Positions 17,946 through 25,949 of a stretch of DNA of 64,000 nucleotides are shown one piece after another. The notes beneath the pieces were generated by a model, which made no database searches, had not been told where the DNA came from, and worked only from the letters and a program-made list of their open reading frames with translations. Origin of the DNA: Thermosyntropha lipolytica DSM 11003 (GTDB taxonomy: Bacteria > Bacillota > Syntrophomonadia > Syntrophomonadales > Syntrophomonadaceae). The number at the start of each line of letters is the position of its first letter. Positions within the stretch are counted from its first letter, which is position 1. Position numbers and translations under genes: made by a program. The stretch is from NCBI RefSeq assembly GCF_900129805.1, contig NZ_FQWY01000003.1, forward strand, positions 44,852 to 108,851. Reading direction: 5' to 3'.

Positions 17946-19085
17946 TTAATTCAGGTAGGTGGGGAAATGGTCTTTTATTTCTAAAGGAGAGCTTGAGGAG
18001 GGATAAGGCTTTTTCCAGGTGATGAAAAATAGCAGCAAAGGGATGAGGAAAAAGAAGATAAACAGCAAAACCGGGGCGATATGGACGATGATGATATTAA
18101 GTTCCAGGATATTACTGGCCATTTGCAGAGCCAGGACGGCAATGATTAAAGAAGAAGGGGAGGCCAGGAAACGGTATTCCTGGAGATTAAATACGAAACT
18201 GGTGGTTATGCAGAACAGGAAAAGGAAAAGGGTGGAGCTGCCGAATATGCCGATGACCCAGAGGCCGATAAAGATAGCATCCAGGTTAGTTATGAAATCG
18301 GCAATGTTGATGATGCGTACCACGATAAAGGTAGGAAAGGTAAAAAGTTTGGCGGCATGAGCGCCAAGCACCATTATAGTAGCTATGGTGATAGAGCTTA
18401 TGAGGGTGATAAAAGTAAATAAAACTTTAATCATTATAGAGAAAGAAGCTTTTTTATCCGGGATAAAAAAAGCTAAAAAAAGGATAGCTGTAAGCTTAAG
18501 TATTTCACTGGTTAACATAAAGACGGCGCGGAAAAAGGATTCCAGGCTGTTTATGTAGGCAAAAGGCAAAAGATTTTTAATATCCGGGTGCTGAAAAAAG
18601 GAAAGGAAGGCTATGGTAAAAGCAAAGCTTAGGCCCAGGATTACGATTACTTCACACATGCGGGCAAAATTGCCCAGGCCAGTTTTAACCGCCAGACAGC
18701 TGCACAGAAGAAGCAGCCCTAAAAATATGGTTATGGGGGTCTGGGGCAGAACATTAGTTTCTATAAAATCTATAAACAGGCGCAGGGAAAAAGAGGTAAA
18801 GAACAGGAAAATAAGGGAGTACAAAAAGCCTATTATTTTGCCTGCTTTGGGGCCTAAGTGTTCTTCCAGCATAAAAGGAAAAGGAAAAGTGCTTTTTTGA
18901 ATAATATAGTGAAAAATATAAATGATGAGGATGCCGGGTATTATAGTAGCGACTACGGCTAAATAAGCATTGTTTAAAAGAAGATCGATAGCATATTTGC
19001 CTACCTGAAGAAAAGCTATAGGAGCACAAAAAAGGAGCAGCATACAGTAAACCTGAAAATTGCTTAATCTCAACATATGTTTCAT
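17946..19085 (-). CDS. GerAB family spore germination permease (first gene of operon)
   Basis: 379 residues, about ten transmembrane helices, Spore_permease family: LSNFQVYCMLLLFCAPIAFL at residues 6-25 and the central FAYINSLESFFRAVFMLTSE near 176-195 fit GerKB/GerAB proteins. It would be the germinant-sensing subunit of the receptor. It is the promoter-proximal gene of the seven-gene minus-strand operon and is divergent from spoVT across a 240-base gap. No convincing sigma-G promoter was found for this direction. Confidence 0.92.
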   Translation of the reverse strand: MKHMLRLSNFQVYCMLLLFCAPIAFLQVGKYAIDLLLNNAYLAVVATIIPGILIIYIFHYIIQKSTFPFPFMLEEHLGPKAGKIIGFLYSLIFLFFTSFSLRLFIDFIETNVLPQTPITIFLGLLLLCSCLAVKTGLGNFARMCEVIVILGLSFAFTIAFLSFFQHPDIKNLLPFAYINSLESFFRAVFMLTSEILKLTAILFLAFFIPDKKASFSIMIKVLFTFITLISSITIATIMVLGAHAAKLFTFPTFIVVRIINIADFITNLDAIFIGLWVIGIFGSSTLFLFLFCITTSFVFNLQEYRFLASPSSLIIAVLALQMASNILELNIIIVHIAPVLLFIFFFLIPLLLFFITWKKPYPSSSSPLEIKDHFPTYLN

Positions 19086-19240
19086 CCTCTTGTTCTGTTT
19101 AATTTAAAAGGTATTATTCCCCTAGCGGGCAAAGTTAAACCTGGTCTGGCGCCAACATTACTTGTGCAAATTTTAACATGCAAAACTTGTCAAACCTTGG
19201 ATTTACAGGACTTATTTTTTTGTAGGGTAATGGCAAAAAG

Positions 19241-19271
19241 TGAATAAAAGGGGATTTTTATTTATATACTA
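19241..19271 (+). promoter_or_regulatory. probable sigma-G promoter of spoVT
   Basis: TGAATA (19241-19246), an 18-base spacer and TATACTA (19265-19271) match the forespore sigma-G consensus (TGAATA, 17-18 bases, CATACTA) except for one base. Bacillus spoVT is transcribed by sigma-G, which supports the call. The ribosome binding site AAGGAGGG follows before the TTG start. Confidence 0.7.
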
Positions 19272-19328
19272 TGATTGAGAAAAAAAACAACATTTGCAAT
19301 TTTTTAAAAAAGGAGGGAAGAGTGTAAA

Positions 19329-19892
19329 TTGAAAGCAACAGGGATTGTGCGCCGGATTGATGATTTAGGCAGGGTAGTTATTCCCAAAGAAATAAGAAGG
19401 ACTTTGCGCATTCGCGAAGGAGATCCGCTGGAGATTTTTGTTGATCGGGAAGGGGAAGTTATACTGAAAAAATATTCTCCTATAGGTGAACTAGGGGATT
19501 TTGCGAAAGAGTATGTAGACTCACTGCATGAAACTACCGGGCATATAGCTATGATTGCCGACCGGGATGTGATTATAGCCGTAGCTGGAGCCAATAAACG
19601 GGAATTTATGGGAAAACCGGTAGGCAAGGCTGTAGAGAGAGCCCTGGAAGAAAGAAGGACTTTACTCATGAAAGAGATAGAAAACCCGGATGATGAAAAT
19701 GTGCATATCGTACAGACTGATGACCGGGAATATACTATAAAGACTCAGGTTATAGCTCCTATCATATCCCAGGGTGATCCGATCGGGGCAGTAATCATTG
19801 TCAGCAAAGATGCCGGAATAAAAATGGGCGATTTGGAGGTTAAGCTGGCGGAAACGGCAGCAGGCTTTTTATCCAAGCAGATGGAACAATAA
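19329..19892 (+). CDS. spoVT: stage V sporulation protein T
   Basis: 187 residues. The N-terminal AbrB-type swapped-hairpin DNA-binding domain is almost canonical (ATGIVRRIDDLGRVVIPKEI, residues 3-22, then RTLRIREGDPLEIFVD); a GAF-like domain follows from about 55 to the end. SpoVT regulates sigma-G dependent genes in the forespore and affects spore germination properties. TTG start after AAGGAGGG. It is preceded by a sigma-G-like promoter and followed by a strong terminator, so it is monocistronic. Confidence 0.95.
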   Translation: MKATGIVRRIDDLGRVVIPKEIRRTLRIREGDPLEIFVDREGEVILKKYSPIGELGDFAKEYVDSLHETTGHIAMIADRDVIIAVAGANKREFMGKPVGKAVERALEERRTLLMKEIENPDDENVHIVQTDDREYTIKTQVIAPIISQGDPIGAVIIVSKDAGIKMGDLEVKLAETAAGFLSKQMEQ

Positions 19893-19907
19893 AAGAGAAA
19901 GGCAAAA

Positions 19908-19940
19908 GGGCGATCTTATTTATTTAAGATCGCTTTTTTG
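19908..19940 (+). terminator. intrinsic terminator of spoVT
   Basis: GCGATCTTA (19910-19918) pairs with TAAGATCGC (19925-19933) over a 6-base loop and is followed by six T. Confidence 0.92.
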
Positions 19941-20013
19941 TGCCGGAATACCTCTTATTTAGAAAAGCATACTATGTTATAATATCTTTCATGGAAAAAT
20001 GGGGAGGATAAAC

Positions 20014-21567
20014 GTGGAAAAAAAGCAGACTTTCCTCAAAGGAGCTTTGATTCTGAGCATTGCGGGAGCTATAAGCAAGCTGTTGGGAGCTATTTACCGC
20101 ATACCTTTAGCCCGCATGATTGGAGCTGAAGGGATTGGCCTTTACCAGATGGCTTATCCTATATATACAACTATTCTGGCCCTGGCTACAGCCGGGGTGC
20201 CGGTAGCCATCTCTATAATGGTGGCCCGCAAAGAAACGGAAGGGTATAGCGGAGACAGTTTTAAGATACTTAAAGCATCACTATTTATCCTTTTTATTAT
20301 AGGGCTTCTGCTTACCCTTATGGTAATACAGGGGGCAGGGATACTGGCTGATTATGTGCTTAAAAACCCGCAGGCTTATTATCCTATCCTGGCAGTGTCT
20401 CCGGCTATATTCCTGGCGGGGCTTATGTCGGTGTTCCGCGGATTTTTTCAGGGGCATCAGTCTATGGTCCCTACAGCTGTTTCGCAAGTAGTAGAACAGC
20501 TTTTCCGGGTTACAGCTGTACTCATTCTCGCTTATTTTCTGGTAGATAAGGGGATAGAATATGCTGCTGCCGGAGCTACTTTTGGTGCTGTCATTGGAGG
20601 GGTAGCCGGTCTTATAGTATTGATTTTTTACTATATAGCCTTTATCCGCCGGCATGACATAAAATACGCTAATCTGCTTTATTCGGGAGAAAGCACCGCC
20701 AGCCTGGGTCGGAAAATGATAAAGCTGGCTATACCGGTATCGGTAGGAGCGGTAGTCCTGCCTCTGGTGCAGATGCTGGATGCGATAATAGTGCCGGGCC
20801 GGCTTATAGCCCTTAATTATACCGTATCCCAGGCTACTGCTCTTTACGGGCATTTATCAGGGATGGCGGCTGTTTTAATAAGTCTGCCTACTATTTTTAC
20901 TATATCTATTGCTACCAGTATGGTGCCGGCTATTTCTGAAGCCCAGGCCAGGAATGATAGAAGGCTTCTTATCGAAAGGTTGAATTATGGCTTCCGCGGA
21001 GGGATGCTTATCTCGTTCCCCGCGGCCGCCGGACTTTTTGTTTTAGCCTTTCCCATATGTGATCTCCTTTACGGGGCTGCCGAGGCAGGAGCGGCTTTAG
21101 AACCGCTGGCTTTTTCTGCTGTGGTGCTGGCTGCTTTCCAGATATCAAGTGCCGGGCTGCAGGGCATAGGCAAACCAGAAATTGCTATGCGCCATCTGGT
21201 TATTACCGGAATTTTTAAAGTAATATTCAACTACAGCTTGACCAGTATTCCGGCTCTCAATATCAAAGGGGCAGCTATAGGTACAGTTCTGGCTTTTTGC
21301 CTGGGTTCTCTTTTAAACCTGATTTATCTTAAGAGATATACCGGCATCCGCTATGAAACAGGAAGGATGCTTAAAATACTGCTGGTTACGGTAGTAATGG
21401 CTATAACGGTAAAAATTTCTTATCAGTATCTGGTGGCTTATGATGTAAGTTCTCATTTATCTACTCTTCTTGCTATAACCTGGGGGGTAATAGTATATGG
21501 CATCCTGCTCCTGGTAGTAAGAGAGCTTGATATAGCTATGATAAGAAAAATAATAAAAGGAGCTTAG
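20014..21567 (+). CDS. SpoVB/YabM (MurJ-like) polysaccharide flippase
   Basis: About 517 residues, some 14 transmembrane helices, MOP/MviN superfamily. The opening KGALILSIAGAISKLLGAIYR and ARMIGAEGIGLYQMAYPIY is typical of SpoVB, YtgP and YabM proteins, which flip lipid-linked precursors such as lipid II. Its place after spoVT and before mazG equals that of yabM in B. subtilis; a role in vegetative or cortex peptidoglycan cannot be separated by sequence alone. The frame is open from an ATG at 19999, but GGGGAGG at 20001-20007 is correctly spaced for the GTG at 20014, which I take as start. Confidence 0.9.
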   Translation: MEKKQTFLKGALILSIAGAISKLLGAIYRIPLARMIGAEGIGLYQMAYPIYTTILALATAGVPVAISIMVARKETEGYSGDSFKILKASLFILFIIGLLLTLMVIQGAGILADYVLKNPQAYYPILAVSPAIFLAGLMSVFRGFFQGHQSMVPTAVSQVVEQLFRVTAVLILAYFLVDKGIEYAAAGATFGAVIGGVAGLIVLIFYYIAFIRRHDIKYANLLYSGESTASLGRKMIKLAIPVSVGAVVLPLVQMLDAIIVPGRLIALNYTVSQATALYGHLSGMAAVLISLPTIFTISIATSMVPAISEAQARNDRRLLIERLNYGFRGGMLISFPAAAGLFVLAFPICDLLYGAAEAGAALEPLAFSAVVLAAFQISSAGLQGIGKPEIAMRHLVITGIFKVIFNYSLTSIPALNIKGAAIGTVLAFCLGSLLNLIYLKRYTGIRYETGRMLKILLVTVVMAITVKISYQYLVAYDVSSHLSTLLAITWGVIVYGILLLVVRELDIAMIRKIIKGA

Positions 21568-21583
21568 AAGAGAGGAGAAGATT

Positions 21584-22351
21584 ATGGGGCGAAACGGTGA
21601 AGCGATAGAAGAACTGCTGGAAGTTATGGACAGGCTCCTGGGGGAAAATGGTTGCCCCTGGGATAGGGCACAGACCCATGAGAGCCTTTTGCGCTATCTG
21701 CTGGAGGAGACTTATGAGGTGATAGAAGCAGTTAAAGATGGCGATATGGATAAATTAGAAGAAGAACTGGGAGATCTTCTTCTGCAGGTAGTTTTTCATG
21801 CAGCTCTGGCCAGGAAAGAAGGCTTTTTTGATTTTGCCGATATAGCTTTAAGGATAAAAGATAAAATGATAAAAAGGCATCCCCATGTTTTTGGTGAAGA
21901 CAGGCTTTCTACCCCTGATGATGTTATGGAGGTCTGGGAAAAGTTCAAGAAGAGGGAAGGCAAAAAATATATCCTAGAAGGGATTCCATCTATGCTGCCG
22001 GCTCTGCTCAGAGCCTATAAGATACAGGAAAAAGCAGCCCGGGTAGGATTTGATTGGCCGGATGTAGAAGGGGCCCTGGATAAATTTAAAGAAGAAATAG
22101 AAGAATTGAAAAAGGCCCGGGATAGAGAAGAATTAAAAGAAGAGATAGGGGATATATTTTTTGCCCTGGTAAATATTGCGCGTATGCAGGGGATAGAGCC
22201 GGAAGAAGCCTTGCAGGCTACCAATGACAAATTTGTACGCCGCTTTAACTATGTCGAAGAACAGGTTAAGGCCAGCGGGCGTGATTTTTCCGGGTTTACC
22301 CTGGAAGAGCTGGATGGTTTCTGGGAAAAGGCCAAAAAAATAGGTTTATAG
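21584..22351 (+). CDS. mazG: nucleoside triphosphate pyrophosphohydrolase MazG
   Basis: 255 residues with two MazG domains: CPWDRAQTHESLLRYLLEET near 24-43 with EELGDLLLQVVFHA near 60-75, and a second EEIGDIFFALVNIAR near 185-200. It hydrolyses (d)NTPs to monophosphates in house-cleaning. The B. subtilis counterpart YabN is fused to a tetrapyrrole methylase domain; here MazG stands alone, as in many Clostridia. It lies 16 bases after the flippase gene and before hup. Confidence 0.95.
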   Translation: MGRNGEAIEELLEVMDRLLGENGCPWDRAQTHESLLRYLLEETYEVIEAVKDGDMDKLEEELGDLLLQVVFHAALARKEGFFDFADIALRIKDKMIKRHPHVFGEDRLSTPDDVMEVWEKFKKREGKKYILEGIPSMLPALLRAYKIQEKAARVGFDWPDVEGALDKFKEEIEELKKARDREELKEEIGDIFFALVNIARMQGIEPEEALQATNDKFVRRFNYVEEQVKASGRDFSGFTLEELDGFWEKAKKIGL

Positions 22352-22429
22352 ATGGAGAAATGAAGCAGGAAAAAAGAGATAAATGGCGAATAACCATAAT
22401 ATACCACATCATAATTGAGGAGGGATACC

Positions 22430-22702
22430 TTGAATAAGGCAGATTTAGTAAGCAAGGTAGCAGAACAAACCGGTATGACCAAAAAAGATGCGGAAAAATT
22501 TGTGGGGGCTTTTTTGACGACGGTGGAAAGCGCTCTTAAGGCAGGAGATAAGGTGCAGCTTGTCGGTTTTGGCACCTTTGAAGTAAGGGAGAGAGGAGCA
22601 CGCAAAGGAAGAAATCCCCAGACGGGAGCAGAAATTGAAATCCCAGCTGCCCGCGTACCGGCATTTAAACCTGGTAAAGCATTGAAGGATGCGGTTGTAT
22701 AA
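22430..22702 (+). CDS. hup: HU family DNA-binding protein
   Basis: 90 residues. The full HU signature is present: [20 protein letters not shown] at the start, [20 protein letters not shown] near 46-65 and the DNA-clasping arm with [15 protein letters not shown] at the end. It is a nucleoid protein. The start is the TTG at 22430, 5 bases after GAGGAGGG; an upstream in-frame TTG at 22415 overlaps the ribosome binding site. hup between mazG and rqcP is a recurring Clostridia arrangement. Confidence 0.97.
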   Translation: MNKADLVSKVAEQTGMTKKDAEKFVGAFLTTVESALKAGDKVQLVGFGTFEVRERGARKGRNPQTGAEIEIPAARVPAFKPGKALKDAVV

Positions 22703-22705
22703 CTG

Positions 22706-22948
22706 ATGCGGCTGGATAAATTCCTCAAGATATCCCGGATAATAAAGCGGCGTACGGTAGCCAAGGAATTCGCCGAAAGCGAACGTGCTTTTATAAATGG
22801 GCGTTTGGCCAAGCCTTCTTCCGAGGTGAAAAAGGGGGACATAATTACCCTTAAAATGGGGGATAAGGAGCTCACCTTTGAAGTTCTGGATGTCAGGGAA
22901 AATGTAAAGGCCAATGAGGCGAAAAATTTGTACCGGATTATAGAATAA
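22706..22948 (+). CDS. rqcP: RqcP (YabO/Hsp15-like) S4 domain protein
   Basis: 80 residues forming one S4 RNA-binding domain: MRLDKFLKISRIIKRRTVAK, then RAFINGRLAKPSSEVKKGD. RqcP binds stalled 50S-peptidyl-tRNA complexes and assists RqcH in adding C-terminal alanine tails in ribosome-associated quality control. It starts 3 bases after the hup stop without an obvious ribosome binding site, suggesting translational coupling. In Bacillus the next gene is yabP; here the operon ends in a terminator and an inserted minus-strand island follows. Confidence 0.93.
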   Translation: MRLDKFLKISRIIKRRTVAKEFAESERAFINGRLAKPSSEVKKGDIITLKMGDKELTFEVLDVRENVKANEAKNLYRIIE

Positions 22949-22974
22949 AACCAGGGGTTTTCCCCTGGTTTTTT
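22949..22974 (+). terminator. intrinsic terminator after rqcP
   Basis: AACCAGGGG (22949-22957) pairs perfectly with CCCCTGGTT (22962-22970) around TTTT and is followed by T. Confidence 0.92.
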
Positions 22975-22992
22975 GTTTATGCCGGTTTAAGG

Positions 22993-23628
22993 CTAAAAGA
23001 TGCCGAAATCGCTTACTTCCCGGTATTTGGCGGCATCATCCACATAATAGGCTTCCTGGTCAAAATAAGAGACCTTGAGCATATTTTGCCCTTTGGCTCC
23101 GATAAGGGAAGGGCCGTACATGAGGGCAAAACCGAACTGGTTATCCGGGGAAGATAAGGCTATGGAATAATCTTCATGGCCGTAAATGAGCAGGGGATTT
23201 ATAAGCTGAAAAGAATGGGCGTATGGTTTTATATACATGCCATCAGCTTTAAAAAGAGCTCCCCGCTGTTTTTTGACAATAATATTGAACTGGCCGTCTA
23301 AAGGAAAGCTTACATATATTATGCCCGCTCTATTCTGGGGTTTTACTCCCTCTAAAATTTCTACGGCCTTTAAGGGAAGCACTTTTTCTTCTGATCTCAG
23401 GCCGTTTACCAGGCGCCGGTTTCCAATTATATAGTCGGAGAGCTTTTTCATGCTGCGCTGTACGCCGGTAGCCCCGTTTTCCTCTATATCAGCCAGTATT
23501 TCGCCTTCATCCAGTACCTTGTTCACTGCGGTTTCCAGGAGCAGGGAATTTACGTCATAATATTCGTTAAATGCTTCCATTCTGGCATAGGCATATTTGA
23601 TTTCATGCCGGATGCGGTTTAGGTTCAC
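22993..23628 (-). CDS. hypothetical protein
   Basis: 211 residues; I do not recognise the family. It is soluble-looking: a helical N-terminal third (residues 1-75, including MKKLSDYIIGNRR near 60) and a C-terminal part rich in beta strands and aromatic residues (YVSFPLDGQFNIIVKKQRGA near 104). No signal peptide or membrane segment. GTG start 6 bases after AAGGAGGG, a strong site that argues for a real gene. It lies on the minus strand between rqcP and the toxin-antitoxin pair and is the first part of the island that splits the hup-rqcP and yabP-yabQ groups. Confidence 0.6.
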   Translation of the reverse strand: MNLNRIRHEIKYAYARMEAFNEYYDVNSLLLETAVNKVLDEGEILADIEENGATGVQRSMKKLSDYIIGNRRLVNGLRSEEKVLPLKAVEILEGVKPQNRAGIIYVSFPLDGQFNIIVKKQRGALFKADGMYIKPYAHSFQLINPLLIYGHEDYSIALSSPDNQFGFALMYGPSLIGAKGQNMLKVSYFDQEAYYVDDAAKYREVSDFGIF

Positions 23629-23729
23629 ATTTTTCCCTCCTTTGGCGAAAAAATCTCCCCTTATTGTAAGTCTTATTAGCTGTTAACGCAAGCTGATTGG
23701 AGGTTTATAAGTTATTTTTGTCTGCCCGG

Positions 23730-24386
23730 CTAGATATTTCTTTTTAAGAAGTCTTTTTGAATTTTAATCAGATTCACCTTTATTAATTCCCATTCTTCTT
23801 CAGCAAGGGGAGTGAACTTTGTTCCCCTGTTCATAAGAGGCATAGGGTCCCCTTCTGCGTCTTCAAAAAAAGTTAAGCTTCGCAGTATATGAAGTTTGCT
23901 GTATTTTACCGGATATTTTTTTTCTAAAAGAGTGAAAAGCAGGGACAATGATAGATTTTTTTTAGTAATGATAAAGTAAAGATCAATAAAATCCTTTTTG
24001 GCTCCTCGCTGGGAAATAGCAATCAATTTCATGGTCGCTATATCAAGATAGTTGGCGATGGGGCAGTTTGGAAAAAAGGCAAAGCTGTATAAAGGAGGAT
24101 AAGGATAATAGAAAAAACTTATTTTTTGGTTTTTAAAGAGAAGGTGAAGGGTATCAGGTGCCTCGTCTATTATTTTAACTTCCTGCTCCTTAAATCTAGA
24201 GATGATTTCCGAAGACGAGAAGTTTTGGGTGGTAAAAAAATCAAGATCTTCAGATAATCTATGCCCTAGCTGAAGGGCAAGTCCAGTACCTCCTGCCAAA
24301 TAAAATCCTTTTTCTTCCAGAACCTTGCTTTTGCTTATATTTTCCAGGCAGATCAAGGTTTCATGAGTTAGGCATTCCAGGAACAA
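23730..24386 (-). CDS. AbiEii/AbiGii-type nucleotidyltransferase toxin
   Basis: 218 residues. FYLAGGTGLALQLGHRLSED near 28-47 followed directly by LDFF is the conserved nucleotidyltransferase motif of the AbiEii/DUF1814 family (GGT, then D-x-D in DLD). Members are the toxin half of AbiE-type toxin-antitoxin systems; characterised relatives transfer nucleotides, for example to tRNA ends, and some act in phage abortive infection. It overlaps the preceding antitoxin-like gene by 19 bases, the typical antitoxin-first order. The target is not known. Confidence 0.88.
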   Translation of the reverse strand: MFLECLTHETLICLENISKSKVLEEKGFYLAGGTGLALQLGHRLSEDLDFFTTQNFSSSEIISRFKEQEVKIIDEAPDTLHLLFKNQKISFFYYPYPPLYSFAFFPNCPIANYLDIATMKLIAISQRGAKKDFIDLYFIITKKNLSLSLLFTLLEKKYPVKYSKLHILRSLTFFEDAEGDPMPLMNRGTKFTPLAEEEWELIKVNLIKIQKDFLKRNI

Positions 24387-24634
24387 AAAATCTCCTCCTT
24401 ATCTATGTTGAAAAAATTGGCCACTAAAATAGCCGATTTTTTATTTATCTGCCGGTTAGTTTTAACTTCGTCAATAATTTCTTCTGGGGTATAGTTTTTT
24501 AAAAGCCAGGAAAAGTGTTCTAAATCACCAAAGTTAAGAATTCTTTCAATAATGTATTTGCGGTGTTTTTTTAAGTCTAGATCCTGTATGGCGGTATCCC
24601 AGAAAATAGACTTAAAATCGTAAGGTATGGGCAC
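24368..24634 (-). CDS. DUF6922-like antitoxin partner of the AbiEii toxin
   Basis: About 88 residues. SIFWDTAIQDLDLKKHRKYI followed by IERILNFGDLEHFSWL and YTPEEIIDEVKTNRQINKKS is the pattern of the DUF6922 proteins that usually precede AbiEii toxins. The frame opens with an ATG at 24658, but a GAGGTG stands 6 bases before the GTG at 24634, giving MPIPYDFKSI, which I prefer. The role as antitoxin rests on context and family pairing. Confidence 0.75.
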   Translation of the reverse strand: MPIPYDFKSIFWDTAIQDLDLKKHRKYIIERILNFGDLEHFSWLLKNYTPEEIIDEVKTNRQINKKSAILVANFFNIDKEEIFCSWNA

Positions 24635-24832
24635 ATTTATCACCTCTGGATATAACATCTTTTCTAAATTATGCCATATATTAAGCTTTTTTAGAAGCGA
24701 TTCAGGGAGAAGATGTTTTCCGGTTTTTTTATTTTTGGCATAAAACAGCTTTCTTTTAGCATATCTTTTTTAAGAATAGTTTATCAGTTAAGAGGCTGGC
24801 TGATAGGGATAAAAATGATAAGGAGGGGAAAA

Positions 24833-25102
24833 ATGGCTGAGCACAGCATAACTTTGACTGACCGCCGGTATATGGAGTTAACAGGAATAAAAAATGTAAT
24901 TACTTTTGATGAAGAAGAGATTATTCTGGAAAGCAGTCCCGGACTTATTTTTATTGTCGGCCAGGGAATGCATATAACCATGCTCAACCTGGATGAAGGC
25001 AAAGTAAAGATTGAGGGAGAAGTCCAGAGCTTTCAATATAAACCCCAGGGAACCGACATAAAGACTAGGAGCAAGAATATAATAAACCGCCTCCTCAAAT
25101 AA
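24833..25102 (+). CDS. yabP: sporulation protein YabP
   Basis: 89 residues, all-beta: HSITLTDRRYMELTGIKNVI near 4-23, FDEEEIILESSPGLIFIVGQ and a C-terminal basic helix. It matches the YabP/YqfC family, made in the mother cell and required with YabQ for spore cortex or coat assembly. GGAGGGG stands before the ATG at 24833; an open frame extends upstream but has no ribosome binding site. It restarts the conserved backbone after the minus-strand island. Confidence 0.9.
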   Translation: MAEHSITLTDRRYMELTGIKNVITFDEEEIILESSPGLIFIVGQGMHITMLNLDEGKVKIEGEVQSFQYKPQGTDIKTRSKNIINRLLK

Positions 25103-25203
25103 AAGCCAGGAAAGTTTATCAGCTTCTGCCAGCAGGTTGTTGATATGTAGATAAATTGTGGATAGTCTGTGCCTTGGCGGTGAAGGAAAGAGGAGGGGAT
25201 TTT

Positions 25204-25614
25204 TTGTCCAGCCTGGTTTTTCAGATCGAGTGTTTTGCGGCCACACTAGCTTTAGGTATACTGGCTGGGTTCTTTTTTCATTTTTATCAGGGGATAATAA
25301 CCAGGGCTAAAGTAGGGAATATCCTGCTTTATGTCCTGGATTTTTTCCTGTGGATAATTATGATAGGCCTGGTTTTTTTTCTCCTGCTCTTTATAAATGG
25401 GGGAGAGATAAGGGCTTATATCCTTTTAGCTTTGCTGGCCGGCATGGTTATCTATCTGAGCTATTTTAGCCACCGGTTGAAAAAATTTATCGATGGCAGT
25501 GCGGAAGGAATAGTACATAGCCTGGGGAAACTGGCCATAATAATAAAAAAACCCTGGTTAGGGGTAAAAAAATGGCTGGCTGCCCGCCCAAAGCCTCCCG
25601 CTGACGAAGAATAA
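25204..25614 (+). CDS. yabQ: spore cortex biosynthesis protein YabQ
   Basis: 136 residues with four hydrophobic helices (about 5-30, 45-62, 65-85 and the amphipathic region that follows) and a basic C-terminus (KKWLAARPKPP). The opening SSLVFQIECFAATLALGI and GFFFHFYQG fit YabQ, a membrane protein needed for cortex formation in Bacillus. TTG start at 25204 after GGAGGGG; a longer frame begins at 25156. The position between yabP and divIC is conserved. Confidence 0.88.
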   Translation: MSSLVFQIECFAATLALGILAGFFFHFYQGIITRAKVGNILLYVLDFFLWIIMIGLVFFLLLFINGGEIRAYILLALLAGMVIYLSYFSHRLKKFIDGSAEGIVHSLGKLAIIIKKPWLGVKKWLAARPKPPADEE

Positions 25615-25718
25615 AAAAATTTTTTGCCGGCAGGAATTTGCCTGTATATATAGAAACCATAAAAAATAATAAATTTGTCCACAAGTTGTGGAAAAAATGT
25701 GGATAGAGTGTTGAGGAT

Positions 25719-25949
25719 ATGAAAATAGAGATTAGAGGAGTAGAAAAACTCAGCTTCCGGGAAAGACAGGTAGTGGTGCTTAAGGAAATGGGAAAGAGCA
25801 ATGCTGAGGTGGCTAAAATTTTAGGCATAAATGCCAGCACCGTGGCTACTTTGTATAACCGGGCCCGCAGTAAGGGATATGAAGTAGTTATAGTTCTTCC
25901 TGGTGATACTTTAGGTATTTTTGGGGGAGGAAAAGAAGATGAAGAATAG
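25719..25949 (+). CDS. small helix-turn-helix protein (sigma-70 region 4-like)
   Basis: 76 residues. Residues 10-55 (LSFRERQVVVLKEMGKSNAE, then VAKILGINASTVATLYNRAR) form a region-4 or LuxR-type helix-turn-helix; the remainder is a short strand and a glycine/acidic tail. There is no region 2, so it is not a full sigma factor. GAGG precedes the ATG; the stop lies inside the divIC start region. Bacillus has no gene at this point between yabQ and divIC. It could regulate this sporulation/division operon, but that is a guess. Confidence 0.7.
   Translation: MKIEIRGVEKLSFRERQVVVLKEMGKSNAEVAKILGINASTVATLYNRARSKGYEVVIVLPGDTLGIFGGGKEDEE

Noticed and set aside
19086..19240. Sigma-G promoter for the ger operon
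   Set aside because: An AATAATA string lies upstream of the first GerB gene but no TGAATA-like box stands 17-18 bases before it.
24659..24832. Sigma-E promoter for yabP
   Set aside because: A GCATATC string is present but no convincing -10 box follows at the right distance.
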